Source of the DNA: Sphingopyxis italica
GTDB lineage: Bacteria > Pseudomonadota > Alphaproteobacteria > Sphingomonadales > Sphingomonadaceae
Assembly: GCF_011926545.1 (NCBI RefSeq)
Contig: NZ_JAATIT010000004.1
Location: 434,001-498,000 of the forward strand
Length of the DNA: 64,000 bases
Reading direction: 5' to 3'
The notes under the pieces were generated by a model, which saw only the letters and a list, made by a program, of their open reading frames with translations, was not told the origin of the DNA and did no database searches. Below, one piece after another: positions 27,948-36,659 of this stretch (within the stretch, counting starts at the first letter, position 1; each line of letters starts with the position of its first letter). A program made the translations under genes and the position numbers.

Positions 27948-28466
27948 TCACCCCAGCCCGGCGGCGTCGATCGCCGCCAGCGCGTTCTCGGCGCGCGCGT
28001 CGCCTTCGCCCTCGACCCACACCCAGGGAAGCCGGCGCCGGTCGAGTTCCCCGACCGCGACCTCCATGAACTGCGCGCGCGCGAGTTCGCTGCCGAACAG
28101 GCGCGTTCCATCCTCCTGCCAGGGCAGGTCCATCGCGGGGACGAGATAGAGGTCGGCGACCGCGTCCCAATGGTCGATTTCGGGCAGGCGGCGGCCGAGC
28201 AGCATGATCGCCCATGCCTGCGTCATCAGCGGATCGGTGTCCGATATCAGCCAGTCGGGTTCCTGCGCGAGCGCCGCCTCGGTCGCCGCGCGGTGCCCAT
28301 CGAAGATCGCGAGCAGGTCGGTCTCGTCGAGGTCGGTGCCGTTCGCCTCGGCATAGGTGCGGCCAAATTCGGGGACGATAAGGCCGCCGAGCCGCAGCGC
28401 GAGCCGCGCGGCGAGCGTCGACTTGCCGGTGCTTTCGGCGCCGTGGAGGCAGATATGGCGCGTCAC
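27948..28466 (-). CDS. NadR-like AAA family ATPase / nicotinamide riboside kinase
   Basis: A 172-residue P-loop protein: HICLHGAESTGKSTLAARLA holds the GAESTGKST loop characteristic of the NadR kinase domain, and DWLISDTDPLMTQAW its Walker B region. In NadR this domain phosphorylates nicotinamide riboside to NMN. The gene starts GTG at 28466, overlapping the pnuC stop (GTGA), and pnuC encodes the matching transporter. Together they suggest uptake and phosphorylation of nicotinamide riboside. The adenylyltransferase and HTH parts of full NadR are absent. Confidence 0.85.
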   Translation of the reverse strand: MTRHICLHGAESTGKSTLAARLALRLGGLIVPEFGRTYAEANGTDLDETDLLAIFDGHRAATEAALAQEPDWLISDTDPLMTQAWAIMLLGRRLPEIDHWDAVADLYLVPAMDLPWQEDGTRLFGSELARAQFMEVAVGELDRRRLPWVWVEGEGDARAENALAAIDAAGLG

Positions 28467-29032
28467 AGCGCCACCCTGCCCGTCGCGGCGGCGCGGCGCC
28501 ACTGGATCAGCCCGTCGATCGACAGGCCGAGCAGCACGACATAGACCGCGCTGGTCGCATAGAGCCCGCGCGAAGCGAAGAGCGGCACCGCGATCAGGTC
28601 GACGATGATCCACAGCACCCAGCTTTCGACCCGGCGCCGCGCAAGCAGCCATTGCGCGGTGATGCTGAGCATCGCGATCGCGCCGTCGAGCCACGGCGCG
28701 GCGGCGTCGGTGTGGCGGTCCATCGCGAAGCTCCAGCCCGCCCAGGCGGCGACCGTCGCCAGCGCCCAGCCCCGGCGGGCGCGGCCGCTCATCCAGCGCA
28801 CCGGCACGCCGCTGGCGCCCCGCGCGCGCGTCCATGCCGCCCAGCCATAAAGGTTGAGCGCGAAGAAAAAGCCCTGGAGCAGCATGTCGCTATAAAGTTT
28901 CGCTTCGAAGAAGACGAAAGCGTAGAGCGTTACCGCGACGAGCGCGAAGGGATAGTTCCACACGCTGCGCAGCGCGACGAGCGCGACGTTGACCAGCACG
29001 AACGCCGCGGCGATCCCCTCGATCGGGCTCAC
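28463..29032 (-). CDS. pnuC: nicotinamide riboside transporter PnuC
   Basis: A 189-residue membrane protein with seven predicted helices (FVLVNVALVALRSVWNYPFA; DMLLQGFFFALNLYGWAAW with the conserved QxxxFxxNxYGWxxW motif). PnuC lets nicotinamide riboside diffuse in, trapped by phosphorylation. GTG 29032 overlaps the crtB stop (GTGA); a longer frame upstream lies inside crtB. Confidence 0.92.
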   Translation of the reverse strand: MSPIEGIAAAFVLVNVALVALRSVWNYPFALVAVTLYAFVFFEAKLYSDMLLQGFFFALNLYGWAAWTRARGASGVPVRWMSGRARRGWALATVAAWAGWSFAMDRHTDAAAPWLDGAIAMLSITAQWLLARRRVESWVLWIIVDLIAVPLFASRGLYATSAVYVVLLGLSIDGLIQWRRAAATGRVAL

Positions 29033-29988
29033 GCGGCCGGGTCGCGGCGCGGACGGGTCCACAGGCCGTCGCGGCTGATCCGCCGCTGCGGCGGGCGGCG
29101 CAGCACCGACCAGCCGGCGCGCGCGATCCAGCCGAGCTTGGCGACGAAGCTCGATGCGGCGCGGTGGTCCCACGCATGGTCGCCGCGGCGCCGCACCTCG
29201 CGCGCGATGTCGCCATAGATACCCGCGGCGGCGAGCACCGCCCAGCGGCTGCGCGCGGGCAGCTTGCGCGCGCCCCAGCGCCCCGATGCCTCATATTCCT
29301 CCGCCATTTCGGACAGCCATTTGGCCATCACCGACAGGCGCCCGCGAAAAGCGGGGTGCATGTGCTGTCCCGGCGGAATGTCGAGTTCGACCATCCATTC
29401 GACGGGCAGGTAACAGCGGTCGGCGGCGGCGTCCTCGGCGACGTCGCGCGCGATATTGGCGAGCTGAAAGGCGATGCCGAGGTCGGAGGCGCGGTCGAGC
29501 GTCGTTTCGTCGGCGGGGTCGATGCCCATGACCAGCGCCATCGCGACGCCGACCGCGCCCGCGACATGATAGGCGTAGCGCAGCAGATCGTCTTCGCTGC
29601 GCGGACGCCAGTCCTTCGCATCGAGTTCGAAGCCCGCGACGATGTCGTCGATGACCGCGCGCGGGATCGCGACGTCGGTGAGCAGAAAGCCGAGCGCGTC
29701 GAAGGCCAGGTCGCCGGTCGGCTCGCCGGCAAAGGCCTTGTCGGTCCGCGCGCGGATATGCGCGACGGCGGCGCCGGGGTCATGGTCGGGCTTCATCGCG
29801 CCGCCATGATCCTGCCCGTCGGTCAAATCGTCGGCGGCGCGGCACCAGGCATAAAGCAGCCAGACGCGCTCGCGCGTTTCGCGGTCGAACAGCTGGCTCG
29901 CCAAGGCAAAGCTTTTCGATCCGCGCGCGATGCTGTCGTGCGCGAAACCGTGGAGGGCATGCGCGTCATAGGCCCCCTCTTCGGTCAT
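29029..29988 (-). CDS. crtB: 15-cis-phytoene synthase
   Basis: Condenses two geranylgeranyl diphosphates to phytoene, the first committed carotenoid step. Squalene/phytoene synthase motifs: SKSFALASQLF, first Asp-rich site AWCRAADDLTD, second site QLANIARDVAEDA, and RCYLPVEWM. 319 residues. Its ATG overlaps the stop of the LOG-family gene (ATGA). Confidence 0.95.
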   Translation of the reverse strand: MTEEGAYDAHALHGFAHDSIARGSKSFALASQLFDRETRERVWLLYAWCRAADDLTDGQDHGGAMKPDHDPGAAVAHIRARTDKAFAGEPTGDLAFDALGFLLTDVAIPRAVIDDIVAGFELDAKDWRPRSEDDLLRYAYHVAGAVGVAMALVMGIDPADETTLDRASDLGIAFQLANIARDVAEDAAADRCYLPVEWMVELDIPPGQHMHPAFRGRLSVMAKWLSEMAEEYEASGRWGARKLPARSRWAVLAAAGIYGDIAREVRRRGDHAWDHRAASSFVAKLGWIARAGWSVLRRPPQRRISRDGLWTRPRRDPAA

Positions 29989-30569
29989 CAGAGATTTTCG
30001 GCCTTCATCGCGAAGATCGTTTTGTGCGGGACATAGGCCGCCATCTTGTCGAGCAGCTCGTCGAGCCCGGCGTCGACGATCATGATCCCGGCATGCGCGG
30101 GGCGGATGAAGCCGACCTCGATCATGTTGCGGTTGAACGCGATCAGATCGTTATAAAAGCCCGCGGCGTTGAGCAGCCCGACGGGCTTCGCATGATAGCC
30201 GAGCTGCGCCCAACTGATCGCCTCCCACAATTCGTCCATCGTGCCCACGCCGCCGGGGATGGTGAGGAAGCCGTCGGAGAGGTCGGTGAACATCTTCTTG
30301 CGCTCGTGCATGCCCGAGACGACGTGGAGTTCGGTGACGCCGCGATGCGCGACCTCGGCGCCGACGAGTGCGTCGGGGATGATGCCGATCACCTCGCCGC
30401 CGGCTTCCAATGCGCTGTCGGCGACCGCGCCCATCAGCCCGAGCCGGCCGCCGCCGTAAACGACGCCGATCCCGCGTGTCGCCAGCGTGCGCCCGACGTG
30501 GCGCGCGGTTTCGATATAGATCGGATCTTCGGGGGTCGCGGACCCGCAATAGACGGCAAGGCGTTTCAT
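29988..30569 (-). CDS. LOG family protein (TIGR00730 Rossmann fold)
   Basis: A 193-residue Rossmann-fold protein with the LOG signature PGGVGTMDELWEAISWAQLG and the N-terminal VYCGSATPEDPIY. Characterised members are cytokinin riboside 5'-monophosphate phosphoribohydrolases (often mis-named lysine decarboxylases) that release bases from nucleotide monophosphates. It lies between crtI and crtB with ATGA overlaps on both sides, an odd place for it, but the pnuC/NadR pair downstream also concerns nucleoside metabolism. Confidence 0.92.
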   Translation of the reverse strand: MKRLAVYCGSATPEDPIYIETARHVGRTLATRGIGVVYGGGRLGLMGAVADSALEAGGEVIGIIPDALVGAEVAHRGVTELHVVSGMHERKKMFTDLSDGFLTIPGGVGTMDELWEAISWAQLGYHAKPVGLLNAAGFYNDLIAFNRNMIEVGFIRPAHAGIMIVDAGLDELLDKMAAYVPHKTIFAMKAENL

Positions 30570-32044
30570 GATTCTTCCAACATCAATCGGGCGGTCGCCT
30601 TGGCGCTGCCGACGACCCCCGGGATACCCGCGCCCGGATGCGTCCCCGCGCCGACGAAGTAAAGATTGGAAATGAGATCGTCGCGGTTGTGGGCGCGGAA
30701 CCAGGCGCTCTGCCAGAGGACAGGCTCGAGGCTGAACGCGCTGCCCAGATGCGCCGACAGGTCGCGGCCGAAATCCAAGGGCGTGTAGTGGAAACGCGTG
30801 ATGAGATTCGCACGAAGGCCGGGAAGGACGCGGCGTTCGACCTCATCCAATATGGCGTCGGCGAAGCGGGTGCCGAAGTCGCCGTCCCAGTCGGCTTTTG
30901 CCTTGCCCAGATGCGCGACCGGCGCGAGCGCGTAGAAGGTCGAGTGCCCCGGCGGCGCCATGCCGCGATCGGTGACGCTCGGATGGTGGAGATAGAGCGA
31001 GAAATCGTCGGGTACGACGCCCCCGTAAATGTCGCTGAGCAGCCCCTTGTAGCGCGGGCCGAACAAGATGCTGTGATGCGCAATATCGGGATACTCGCCC
31101 TCCACCCCGAAATGGACGACGAACAGCGAGGGCGACCAGCGTTTGCGCGCCAGCCCCTTCGCCACCTTCGTCCCGCGCGGATGACCGCCGAGCAAGTCCC
31201 GATAGCTGTGCATCAGGTCGCCGTTGGTCGCGACCATGTCGGCCGCGCCATGCCAACCGCTCCGCGTCGTCACGCCGGTCGCGCGGTCGCCTGCGGTGTC
31301 GATCGTCGCGACCGGATCGCCGAGCCGCAGCGTGCCCCCCAGCCGTTCGAACAAGCGCACCATCCCCGACACCAGCGCATTGGTGCCGCCGCGTGCGAAC
31401 CAGACGCCGCCCTCCTTTTCGATCGTGTGGATCAGCGCATAGATCGCGCTCGTCGTCATCGGATTGCCGCCGACGAGCAAGGTGTGGAACGATAGCGCCT
31501 GCCGCAGCCGCTCGTCCTTCACATAGGAGGAGACGACGCCGTAAACGCTGCGCCACGCCCGATATTTCATCAGCGCCGGCGCCGCCCGGACCATCGCGGC
31601 GAAGTCGAGAAAGGCGACCGCGCCGAGCTTGACATAGCCCTCCTCATAGACCCCCTTCGAATATTCGAGGAAGCGATCGTAGCCCGCGACGTCGGCGGGA
31701 TGGAGCTTCGCGATCTCATCGCGCAGCGCGGCCTCGTCGTTCGAATAGTCGAAATTCGTGCCGTCGGGCCAGTTGAGCCGATAGAAGGGCGTGACGGGGA
31801 TCAGGTCGACGTCCTGCCCCATATCCTGCCCGCCGAGCGCCCAGAGTTCTTCAAGGCACGACGGGTCGGTAATCACCGTCGGCCCCGCGTCGAAGGTGAA
31901 CCCGTCCCGCTTCCAGTGATAGGCCCGCCCCCCGGGCGTGTCGCGCGCCTCGACGATCGTCGTCGGGACGCCCGCCGATTGCAGCCGGATGGCGAGCGCG
32001 AGCCCGCCGAATCCCGCCCCGACGACGATCGCGCGGCGGCTCAT
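30566..32044 (-). CDS. crtI: phytoene desaturase
   Basis: FAD enzyme that desaturates phytoene to lycopene. N-terminal dinucleotide fold AIVVGAGFGGLALAIRLQSA followed by EARDTPGGRAY; the C-terminal carotenoid signature NLYFVGAGTHPGAGIPGVVG. 492 residues, normal. ATG 32044 overlaps the crtY stop (ATGA); the frame runs further upstream only as shadow of crtY. Confidence 0.96.
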   Translation of the reverse strand: MSRRAIVVGAGFGGLALAIRLQSAGVPTTIVEARDTPGGRAYHWKRDGFTFDAGPTVITDPSCLEELWALGGQDMGQDVDLIPVTPFYRLNWPDGTNFDYSNDEAALRDEIAKLHPADVAGYDRFLEYSKGVYEEGYVKLGAVAFLDFAAMVRAAPALMKYRAWRSVYGVVSSYVKDERLRQALSFHTLLVGGNPMTTSAIYALIHTIEKEGGVWFARGGTNALVSGMVRLFERLGGTLRLGDPVATIDTAGDRATGVTTRSGWHGAADMVATNGDLMHSYRDLLGGHPRGTKVAKGLARKRWSPSLFVVHFGVEGEYPDIAHHSILFGPRYKGLLSDIYGGVVPDDFSLYLHHPSVTDRGMAPPGHSTFYALAPVAHLGKAKADWDGDFGTRFADAILDEVERRVLPGLRANLITRFHYTPLDFGRDLSAHLGSAFSLEPVLWQSAWFRAHNRDDLISNLYFVGAGTHPGAGIPGVVGSAKATARLMLEES

Positions 32045-33198
32045 CGCCAGTCGAGCTTCGCCAGCGCCGAAATCGCGCGGCCGATCCGAACCGGCGGCTT
32101 GCCGATGAGCAGGCGCAGCTTGTCCGCCGTCGTCGAGCGCCCGGCATAGAAGCGCGCGATCAGCTGCGGCGACAGGCGGTAGAATCGCTCGAAGATACGA
32201 AACCGCTCGTCGGGCTCGGCCGCCCGGAACAGCATCGCGCCCAGCATCCGGTAGAAACGCTGGCGCCGCCACGCCGCCGCCGCGCGCCCGCGAAGCACGG
32301 CGGCGAGGTCGCCCCGATCGACGAGCGCGGGCAGCGCCGATGCCGTCCGCACCGCGTCGGGAAGCGAATAGCCGGTCGTCGCGTGGAACCGGCCCGCGCG
32401 AACGCCGATCCGCGCGGTGCGGTCGGACGCGGGCCACAGTCGTTCGAAATCGCCCGCGATGACCACCGGCAGCACGCCGCTTTCCTCGCGCGTCGTCGCC
32501 GCGACGTCCCAGCCCCGCGCCGCGGCATAGGCGGCGATCCGTTCGCGCACTTCCGCCGCATCGAGGTCGGCATCATCGCTGTAATAAGTATCCTCGACGA
32601 ATATGGTCTCGGCATCGAAGGGGAGCAGATAGACGAAGCGATAGCCGTCCAGTTGGTCGACCGTGGCATCCATCACCACCGGATGCTCGACGCCATGCCC
32701 GCCTTTCACCGTCAGCGCCTGTCCGACGAATGTCTGCCAGCCGCAATCGAGCCCCGGAAATTTGCCCGCGCCGCGCGCATCGATGACATGCTTCGCCGAC
32801 AATCGCCCGCCGCGCGCCAGCAGCAGATGGTCGGGCGCGACATGCTTCGCCTTGTCGGCGATGATATGCCCCGCGGGCAGCGCCGCCGCGACCGCTTCGG
32901 CAAGCGCCTCGCCGGTGATGCTCTTATACCCCATGCGTAGCCTGCGCTCGTGCGACGGAAAGCGGACGTCGTAGCGCGGCCAGTGATGGCGCACGAGCGG
33001 CGCGACGAGCCAGCGATCCTTTTTCGCGATGTCGCTGTCGAAGAAAGACCAGATATGATTGCCGCCGACCGGACCCGGTTCGACCAGCCGCACGTCGAGA
33101 TCGGGCCGCTTCGCAGAAAGGGCAAGCGCCGCGAGCCCGCCGGCGAGCCCGCCGCCGACGATCGCGATGTCGCATTTATCGATCCTCTGCCCCGCCAT
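32041..33198 (-). CDS. crtY: lycopene beta-cyclase
   Basis: Closes beta-ionone rings on lycopene to give beta-carotene. FAD/NAD-binding N-terminus DIAIVGGGLAGGLAALALSA, conserved FFDSDI (the usual W-S-F-F-D region), FVYLLPFDAETIFVEDTYYSD and YSLPDAVRTA. 385 residues. First gene of a minus-strand chain crtY-crtI-LOG-crtB-pnuC-NadR-like, all with 4-base overlaps. The 74 bases to the divergent hydroxylase gene must hold both promoters. Confidence 0.95.
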   Translation of the reverse strand: MAGQRIDKCDIAIVGGGLAGGLAALALSAKRPDLDVRLVEPGPVGGNHIWSFFDSDIAKKDRWLVAPLVRHHWPRYDVRFPSHERRLRMGYKSITGEALAEAVAAALPAGHIIADKAKHVAPDHLLLARGGRLSAKHVIDARGAGKFPGLDCGWQTFVGQALTVKGGHGVEHPVVMDATVDQLDGYRFVYLLPFDAETIFVEDTYYSDDADLDAAEVRERIAAYAAARGWDVAATTREESGVLPVVIAGDFERLWPASDRTARIGVRAGRFHATTGYSLPDAVRTASALPALVDRGDLAAVLRGRAAAAWRRQRFYRMLGAMLFRAAEPDERFRIFERFYRLSPQLIARFYAGRSTTADKLRLLIGKPPVRIGRAISALAKLDWR

Positions 33199-33272
33199 CG
33201 CTCCGCCTTAGCCACCCGAGCGCGCGGGCGCAAAGCCATTGCAACGCGGCGGCGAGCGACTAGCCTTGCGTG

Positions 33273-34031
33273 ATGACCGGCTGGGCGATCCTTCTTTCCG
33301 CACTCGCTATGACCGCGATCGTCGGGGTGCGCTATCTGGTCACCAGCGGCGCCTTCGCCTTCGCGACGAAGTGGAAGCACCCCGGGCTGTATCGCGGGCT
33401 CGAACCGCAGATGAAGCGCGAGATCGGCTGGAGCCTCGCGAGCGCCGCCATTTACGGGGTTCCGGCGGGCATCGTCGCCTGGGGCTGGCAGGCGCATGGC
33501 TGGACGCGCATCTATACCGACGTCCACGCCTATCCGCTCTGGTATCTGCCCGTCAGCCTGCTCGCCTATCTCCTGCTCCACGACAGCTGGTTCTATTGGA
33601 CGCACCGCTGGATGCACCGCCCGGTGCTGTTCCGCGCCGCGCATGCGGTCCACCACGCGAGCCGCCCGCCGACCGCTTGGGCGGCGATGAGCTTCCACCC
33701 GCTGGAGGCGGTCACCGGCGCCATCGTCATTCCGGCGCTCGTCTTCGTCATCCCGATCCATGTCGCGATGCTCGGCCTCGTGCTCGCGATCATGACGGTG
33801 ATGGGGGTCGGCAATCATATGGGGTGGGAGATGTTTCCGCGCGCGCTTGTTCATGGACCGGCAGGGCGATGGCTGATAACCGCGACGCATCATCAGGCGC
33901 ATCATGCGGCTTATCGGGGGAATTATGGTCTCTATTTCCGCTTTTGGGACAAGGCGTGCGGCACGGATATCGGGCTTGGCACTTTTGCCGATGTTGCTGA
34001 CCGCCGCAGCCCCGCCGCCGCCGACCGTTGA
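33273..34031 (+). CDS. sterol desaturase family hydroxylase, probably carotenoid
   Basis: A 252-residue di-iron membrane hydroxylase: HDSWFYWTHRWMH, HAVHHAS and HHQAHH are the His clusters, with four membrane helices. It is divergent from crtY, so a carotenoid ring hydroxylase is likely. It is longer than classic CrtZ (about 160-175 residues) and could instead be a 2,2'-hydroxylase of the CrtG type; I cannot decide. Starts ATG 33273 (GTG 33270 just before it). The 3' end overlaps the next gene by 107 bases. Confidence 0.82.
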   Translation: MTGWAILLSALAMTAIVGVRYLVTSGAFAFATKWKHPGLYRGLEPQMKREIGWSLASAAIYGVPAGIVAWGWQAHGWTRIYTDVHAYPLWYLPVSLLAYLLLHDSWFYWTHRWMHRPVLFRAAHAVHHASRPPTAWAAMSFHPLEAVTGAIVIPALVFVIPIHVAMLGLVLAIMTVMGVGNHMGWEMFPRALVHGPAGRWLITATHHQAHHAAYRGNYGLYFRFWDKACGTDIGLGTFADVADRRSPAAADR

Positions 34032-34386
34032 GGTCAGCGTCACCGGGCTGCGCAGCGAGAAGGGGCAGGTCCTCGTCTGCCTGACCACGAACCGCAAGGC
34101 CTTTCCCGATTGCAGCAAGGACGCGAACTCGGTGCGCATGGCGGTGAAGGCGGCCGACGCGGAAAATTTTGCCGTCCACGCGCCCGCCGCCGGAACCTAT
34201 GCAATCGCGGTCGTGCATGACGAGAATAGCAACAACAAGCTCGACACGGCGATCTTCCTGCCGAAAGAGGGCTTCGGCTTTTCGCGCAATCCGACGATCA
34301 CCGTGGGGCCGCCCAGCTTCAAATCTGCCAGCTTCGCGGTCGCGGGCGACATGCACCAGTCGATCAGAATGAAATATATGCTGTAG
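33925..34386 (+). CDS. DUF2141 domain protein, secreted
   Basis: A 153-residue secreted protein. ATG 33925, after GGGGG, gives a signal peptide (RRAARISGLALLPMLLTAAA) and a DUF2141 domain: VEVSVTGLRSEKGQVLVCL, AIAVVHDENSNNKLDT, FLPKEGFGFSRNP. DUF2141 genes often neighbour carotenoid genes. The start lies 107 bases inside the hydroxylase gene in another frame; ATG 33991 would shorten the overlap but give a weak signal peptide. Confidence 0.85.
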   Translation: MVSISAFGTRRAARISGLALLPMLLTAAAPPPPTVEVSVTGLRSEKGQVLVCLTTNRKAFPDCSKDANSVRMAVKAADAENFAVHAPAAGTYAIAVVHDENSNNKLDTAIFLPKEGFGFSRNPTITVGPPSFKSASFAVAGDMHQSIRMKYML

Positions 34387-34454
34387 GGTTACGCGGCGGC
34401 TTTGGGGTGGAGAGTTGCCGTTGACGGGGTTTGGGGGCGAGGTAGAATATACCA

Positions 34455-34988
34455 GTGAGAGGAAGAAATGCCCTAGTCATCGTTGCATGCTCTACGCTTG
34501 TGATTTTTTGGCCGTGGTTAGGAAACCCTTTTAACTACTTGCACTTGAAAGATAGCATCCGCACATCGATACCATTTTCTCTCCTTCTTGGTGAGCCTTG
34601 CGCTACTTACAAAGACGGAGCGACGATCTACGACACGAGCCCGAGCTGTTATCGTTTCGGCCCACCAAAACGCTTCAAAGGCGTTTGGCTTTACGAGTTT
34701 GAGGGGTCCACATTTTTGGAGGGCGCTACCTCCGTACCGACAAGTCGCCCTGCATACCAAGATACTGCATGGCTAAATTACGATCCCGAGTCCATCAATC
34801 CCGGATTGGATTTCAATGGTTATGACACGGCGCGTGATTGCTATCCGATTCATGCCTTTGAAATTGAGTTTATCGGCCAGCGCAGTCCCGAAGGGCACGG
34901 GCACATGGGAATCTTCGGGTCCGAGATTTGGGTGCAAAAGATGCTTTCAGCCAAGTCTCTATCACCTCCGGAGTGCAATAAATATTAG
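34455..34988 (+). CDS. hypothetical protein, atypical composition
   Basis: A 177-residue protein starting GTG, with an N-terminal membrane anchor (NALVIVACSTLVIFWPWLG) and an outside domain with several Cys (EPCATYKD, SPSCYRF, DCYPIH, PPECNKY). No family recognised. The coding region is less GC-rich than its neighbours (29 G/C in the 60 bases 34561-34620) and uses rarer codons, so it may be acquired. Weak site GAGG upstream. Confidence 0.65.
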   Translation: MRGRNALVIVACSTLVIFWPWLGNPFNYLHLKDSIRTSIPFSLLLGEPCATYKDGATIYDTSPSCYRFGPPKRFKGVWLYEFEGSTFLEGATSVPTSRPAYQDTAWLNYDPESINPGLDFNGYDTARDCYPIHAFEIEFIGQRSPEGHGHMGIFGSEIWVQKMLSAKSLSPPECNKY

Positions 34989-35039
34989 GTCCGGTGATTG
35001 TCCGCAACCGGTCGCCTTCAGACCATCCCCATCCGCAAT

Positions 35040-36572
35040 TCACCCCGCATAAGCATCCCGCAAGTCGCGCTTCAGCACCTTGCCGATCGGGCTGCGCGGC
35101 AATTCCGCGACTTGCCGGATCGCACTCAGCCGCTGCGTCTTGCCGACCTTGGCGTTGCAATCGGCACGCACGCTTTCGGCGTCCGCCTCCTCCTTCAGCA
35201 CGACGAACGCCACCGGCGTCTCGCCCCATTCCTCGCTCGGCATCCCGACGACCGCCGCCTCGACGACGCGATCGTCGGCGATCAATATCGCCTCGAGATC
35301 GCTCGGGAAGATATTGAAGCCGCCCGAAATGATCATGTCCTTCGCGCGGTCCATCAGCGTCAGGAAACCGTCCTCGTCGATCCGTCCGATGTCGCCGTGG
35401 CGATAGAAGAGATTTCCTTCGGCGTCGTGCCAGTGCATCGCCTTGGTCGCATCGGGACGGTTGTTGTACCCGGTCATCATCGCGGGGCTGCGGCCGACGA
35501 CTTCGCCGACCGATCCTTGCGGCAGCTCGTTGCCCTCTTCGTCGATCACCTTCGCGATATGGCCGGGCGCGGGCTTGCCGACAGTGTGCAGCTTGTCCGG
35601 GAACTGATGCGCCTCGAGGATAAACGCCGCGCCGCCTTCGGTCATGCCGTAAATCTCGACCAGCCCGCCGGGCCAGCGTTGCAGAACATCGGCCTTGAGC
35701 GCGGCGGGGAAGGGCGCCGAGGTGCAATATTTGACGACGAAGCTGGAGAGGTCGAAGTCGCCGAAATCATCGAGCGCCATGATCCGGCGGTACTGCACCG
35801 GCACCAGCATCGTGTTCGTCGCGCGTTCCCGTTCGGCAAGTTCGAGGAAGCCGCGCGCGTCGAATTTCTTCATCAGCACCACCTGTCCGCCCGATCCGAC
35901 CGTCGGCATGAAGCTTGCCATCGTCGTATTCGAATAGAGCGGGGTCGACAGGATCGTCACCGCGGCAGGACCATAAGCGGGGGCGCCGCGGATGATATGC
36001 TGCCAGCGCATCGCATGGCTGTGGACGATGCCCTTGGGCGTGCCGGTGGTGCCCGACGAATAGATGATATTAAACCCGTCCTCGGGCAAAATTTCGACCG
36101 GCGCCGGCTTCGCGCCAGCCAAAGACAGCCAGGCGTCCAGCGGCGTCCCGGTGTCGCTGCCGTCCATCGCGATCAAGTCGCTCGCGGTGATGACATGTCC
36201 TTCGAGGCTCGCCTTCGCCGCGCTGTCGAGGAACAGGTGGCGTGCGCCGGTGTCGGCGATCATCGCCGCCATCTGCTCGCCGGTCGCGCTGTTGGTGACG
36301 AGCCCCGCGACCCCGCCCGCGCGCAACGTGCCGAGGATCACCGCCATCTGCTCGACGCTGTTGAGGCCCGCGATCGCGGTGCGCTCTCCCTTCGCGAATC
36401 CGTCCTGTTGCAGCCGCGCGGCGATTCGGTCGGTCAATTGATCCAGTTCGGACCAGCTCAGCCGCCGCAGCGGATCGGCAGCCGCTACGGCATCGGGACG
36501 TTCCGCGGCATGGACACGGACAAGGTCGGGCAGGGTGGCGAAGTCGCCGTCAAGCATTTCGATACTGGTCAT
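35040..36572 (-). CDS. class I adenylate-forming enzyme (acyl-CoA synthetase)
   Basis: A 510-residue AMP-forming ligase: A3 loop YSSGTTGTPKG, A5 YGMTEGG, A7 YRHGDIGRID, A8 hinge RAKDMIISGGFNIFPSDLE, and catalytic Lys in SPIGKVLKRDLRD. It activates a carboxylic acid as acyl-AMP and transfers it to CoA. The substrate is unknown. A similar enzyme lies at 37470 on the other strand, with a regulator between, suggesting a small fatty or aromatic acid catabolic locus. Confidence 0.93.
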   Translation of the reverse strand: MTSIEMLDGDFATLPDLVRVHAAERPDAVAAADPLRRLSWSELDQLTDRIAARLQQDGFAKGERTAIAGLNSVEQMAVILGTLRAGGVAGLVTNSATGEQMAAMIADTGARHLFLDSAAKASLEGHVITASDLIAMDGSDTGTPLDAWLSLAGAKPAPVEILPEDGFNIIYSSGTTGTPKGIVHSHAMRWQHIIRGAPAYGPAAVTILSTPLYSNTTMASFMPTVGSGGQVVLMKKFDARGFLELAERERATNTMLVPVQYRRIMALDDFGDFDLSSFVVKYCTSAPFPAALKADVLQRWPGGLVEIYGMTEGGAAFILEAHQFPDKLHTVGKPAPGHIAKVIDEEGNELPQGSVGEVVGRSPAMMTGYNNRPDATKAMHWHDAEGNLFYRHGDIGRIDEDGFLTLMDRAKDMIISGGFNIFPSDLEAILIADDRVVEAAVVGMPSEEWGETPVAFVVLKEEADAESVRADCNAKVGKTQRLSAIRQVAELPRSPIGKVLKRDLRDAYAG

Positions 36573-36659
36573 GCCCAAGGGTTAGCACAGCCGAAAGGCG
36601 GTGCAATGCCGGTGGGGCGGCGGCGCGACAGGATGTTGCGGTGGAGACGGGGGTCGGGG

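Noticed and set aside
30566..32437. CrtI with a 131-residue N-terminal extension
   Set aside because: The extension is a shadow of crtY; the dinucleotide-binding fold begins right at ATG 32044.
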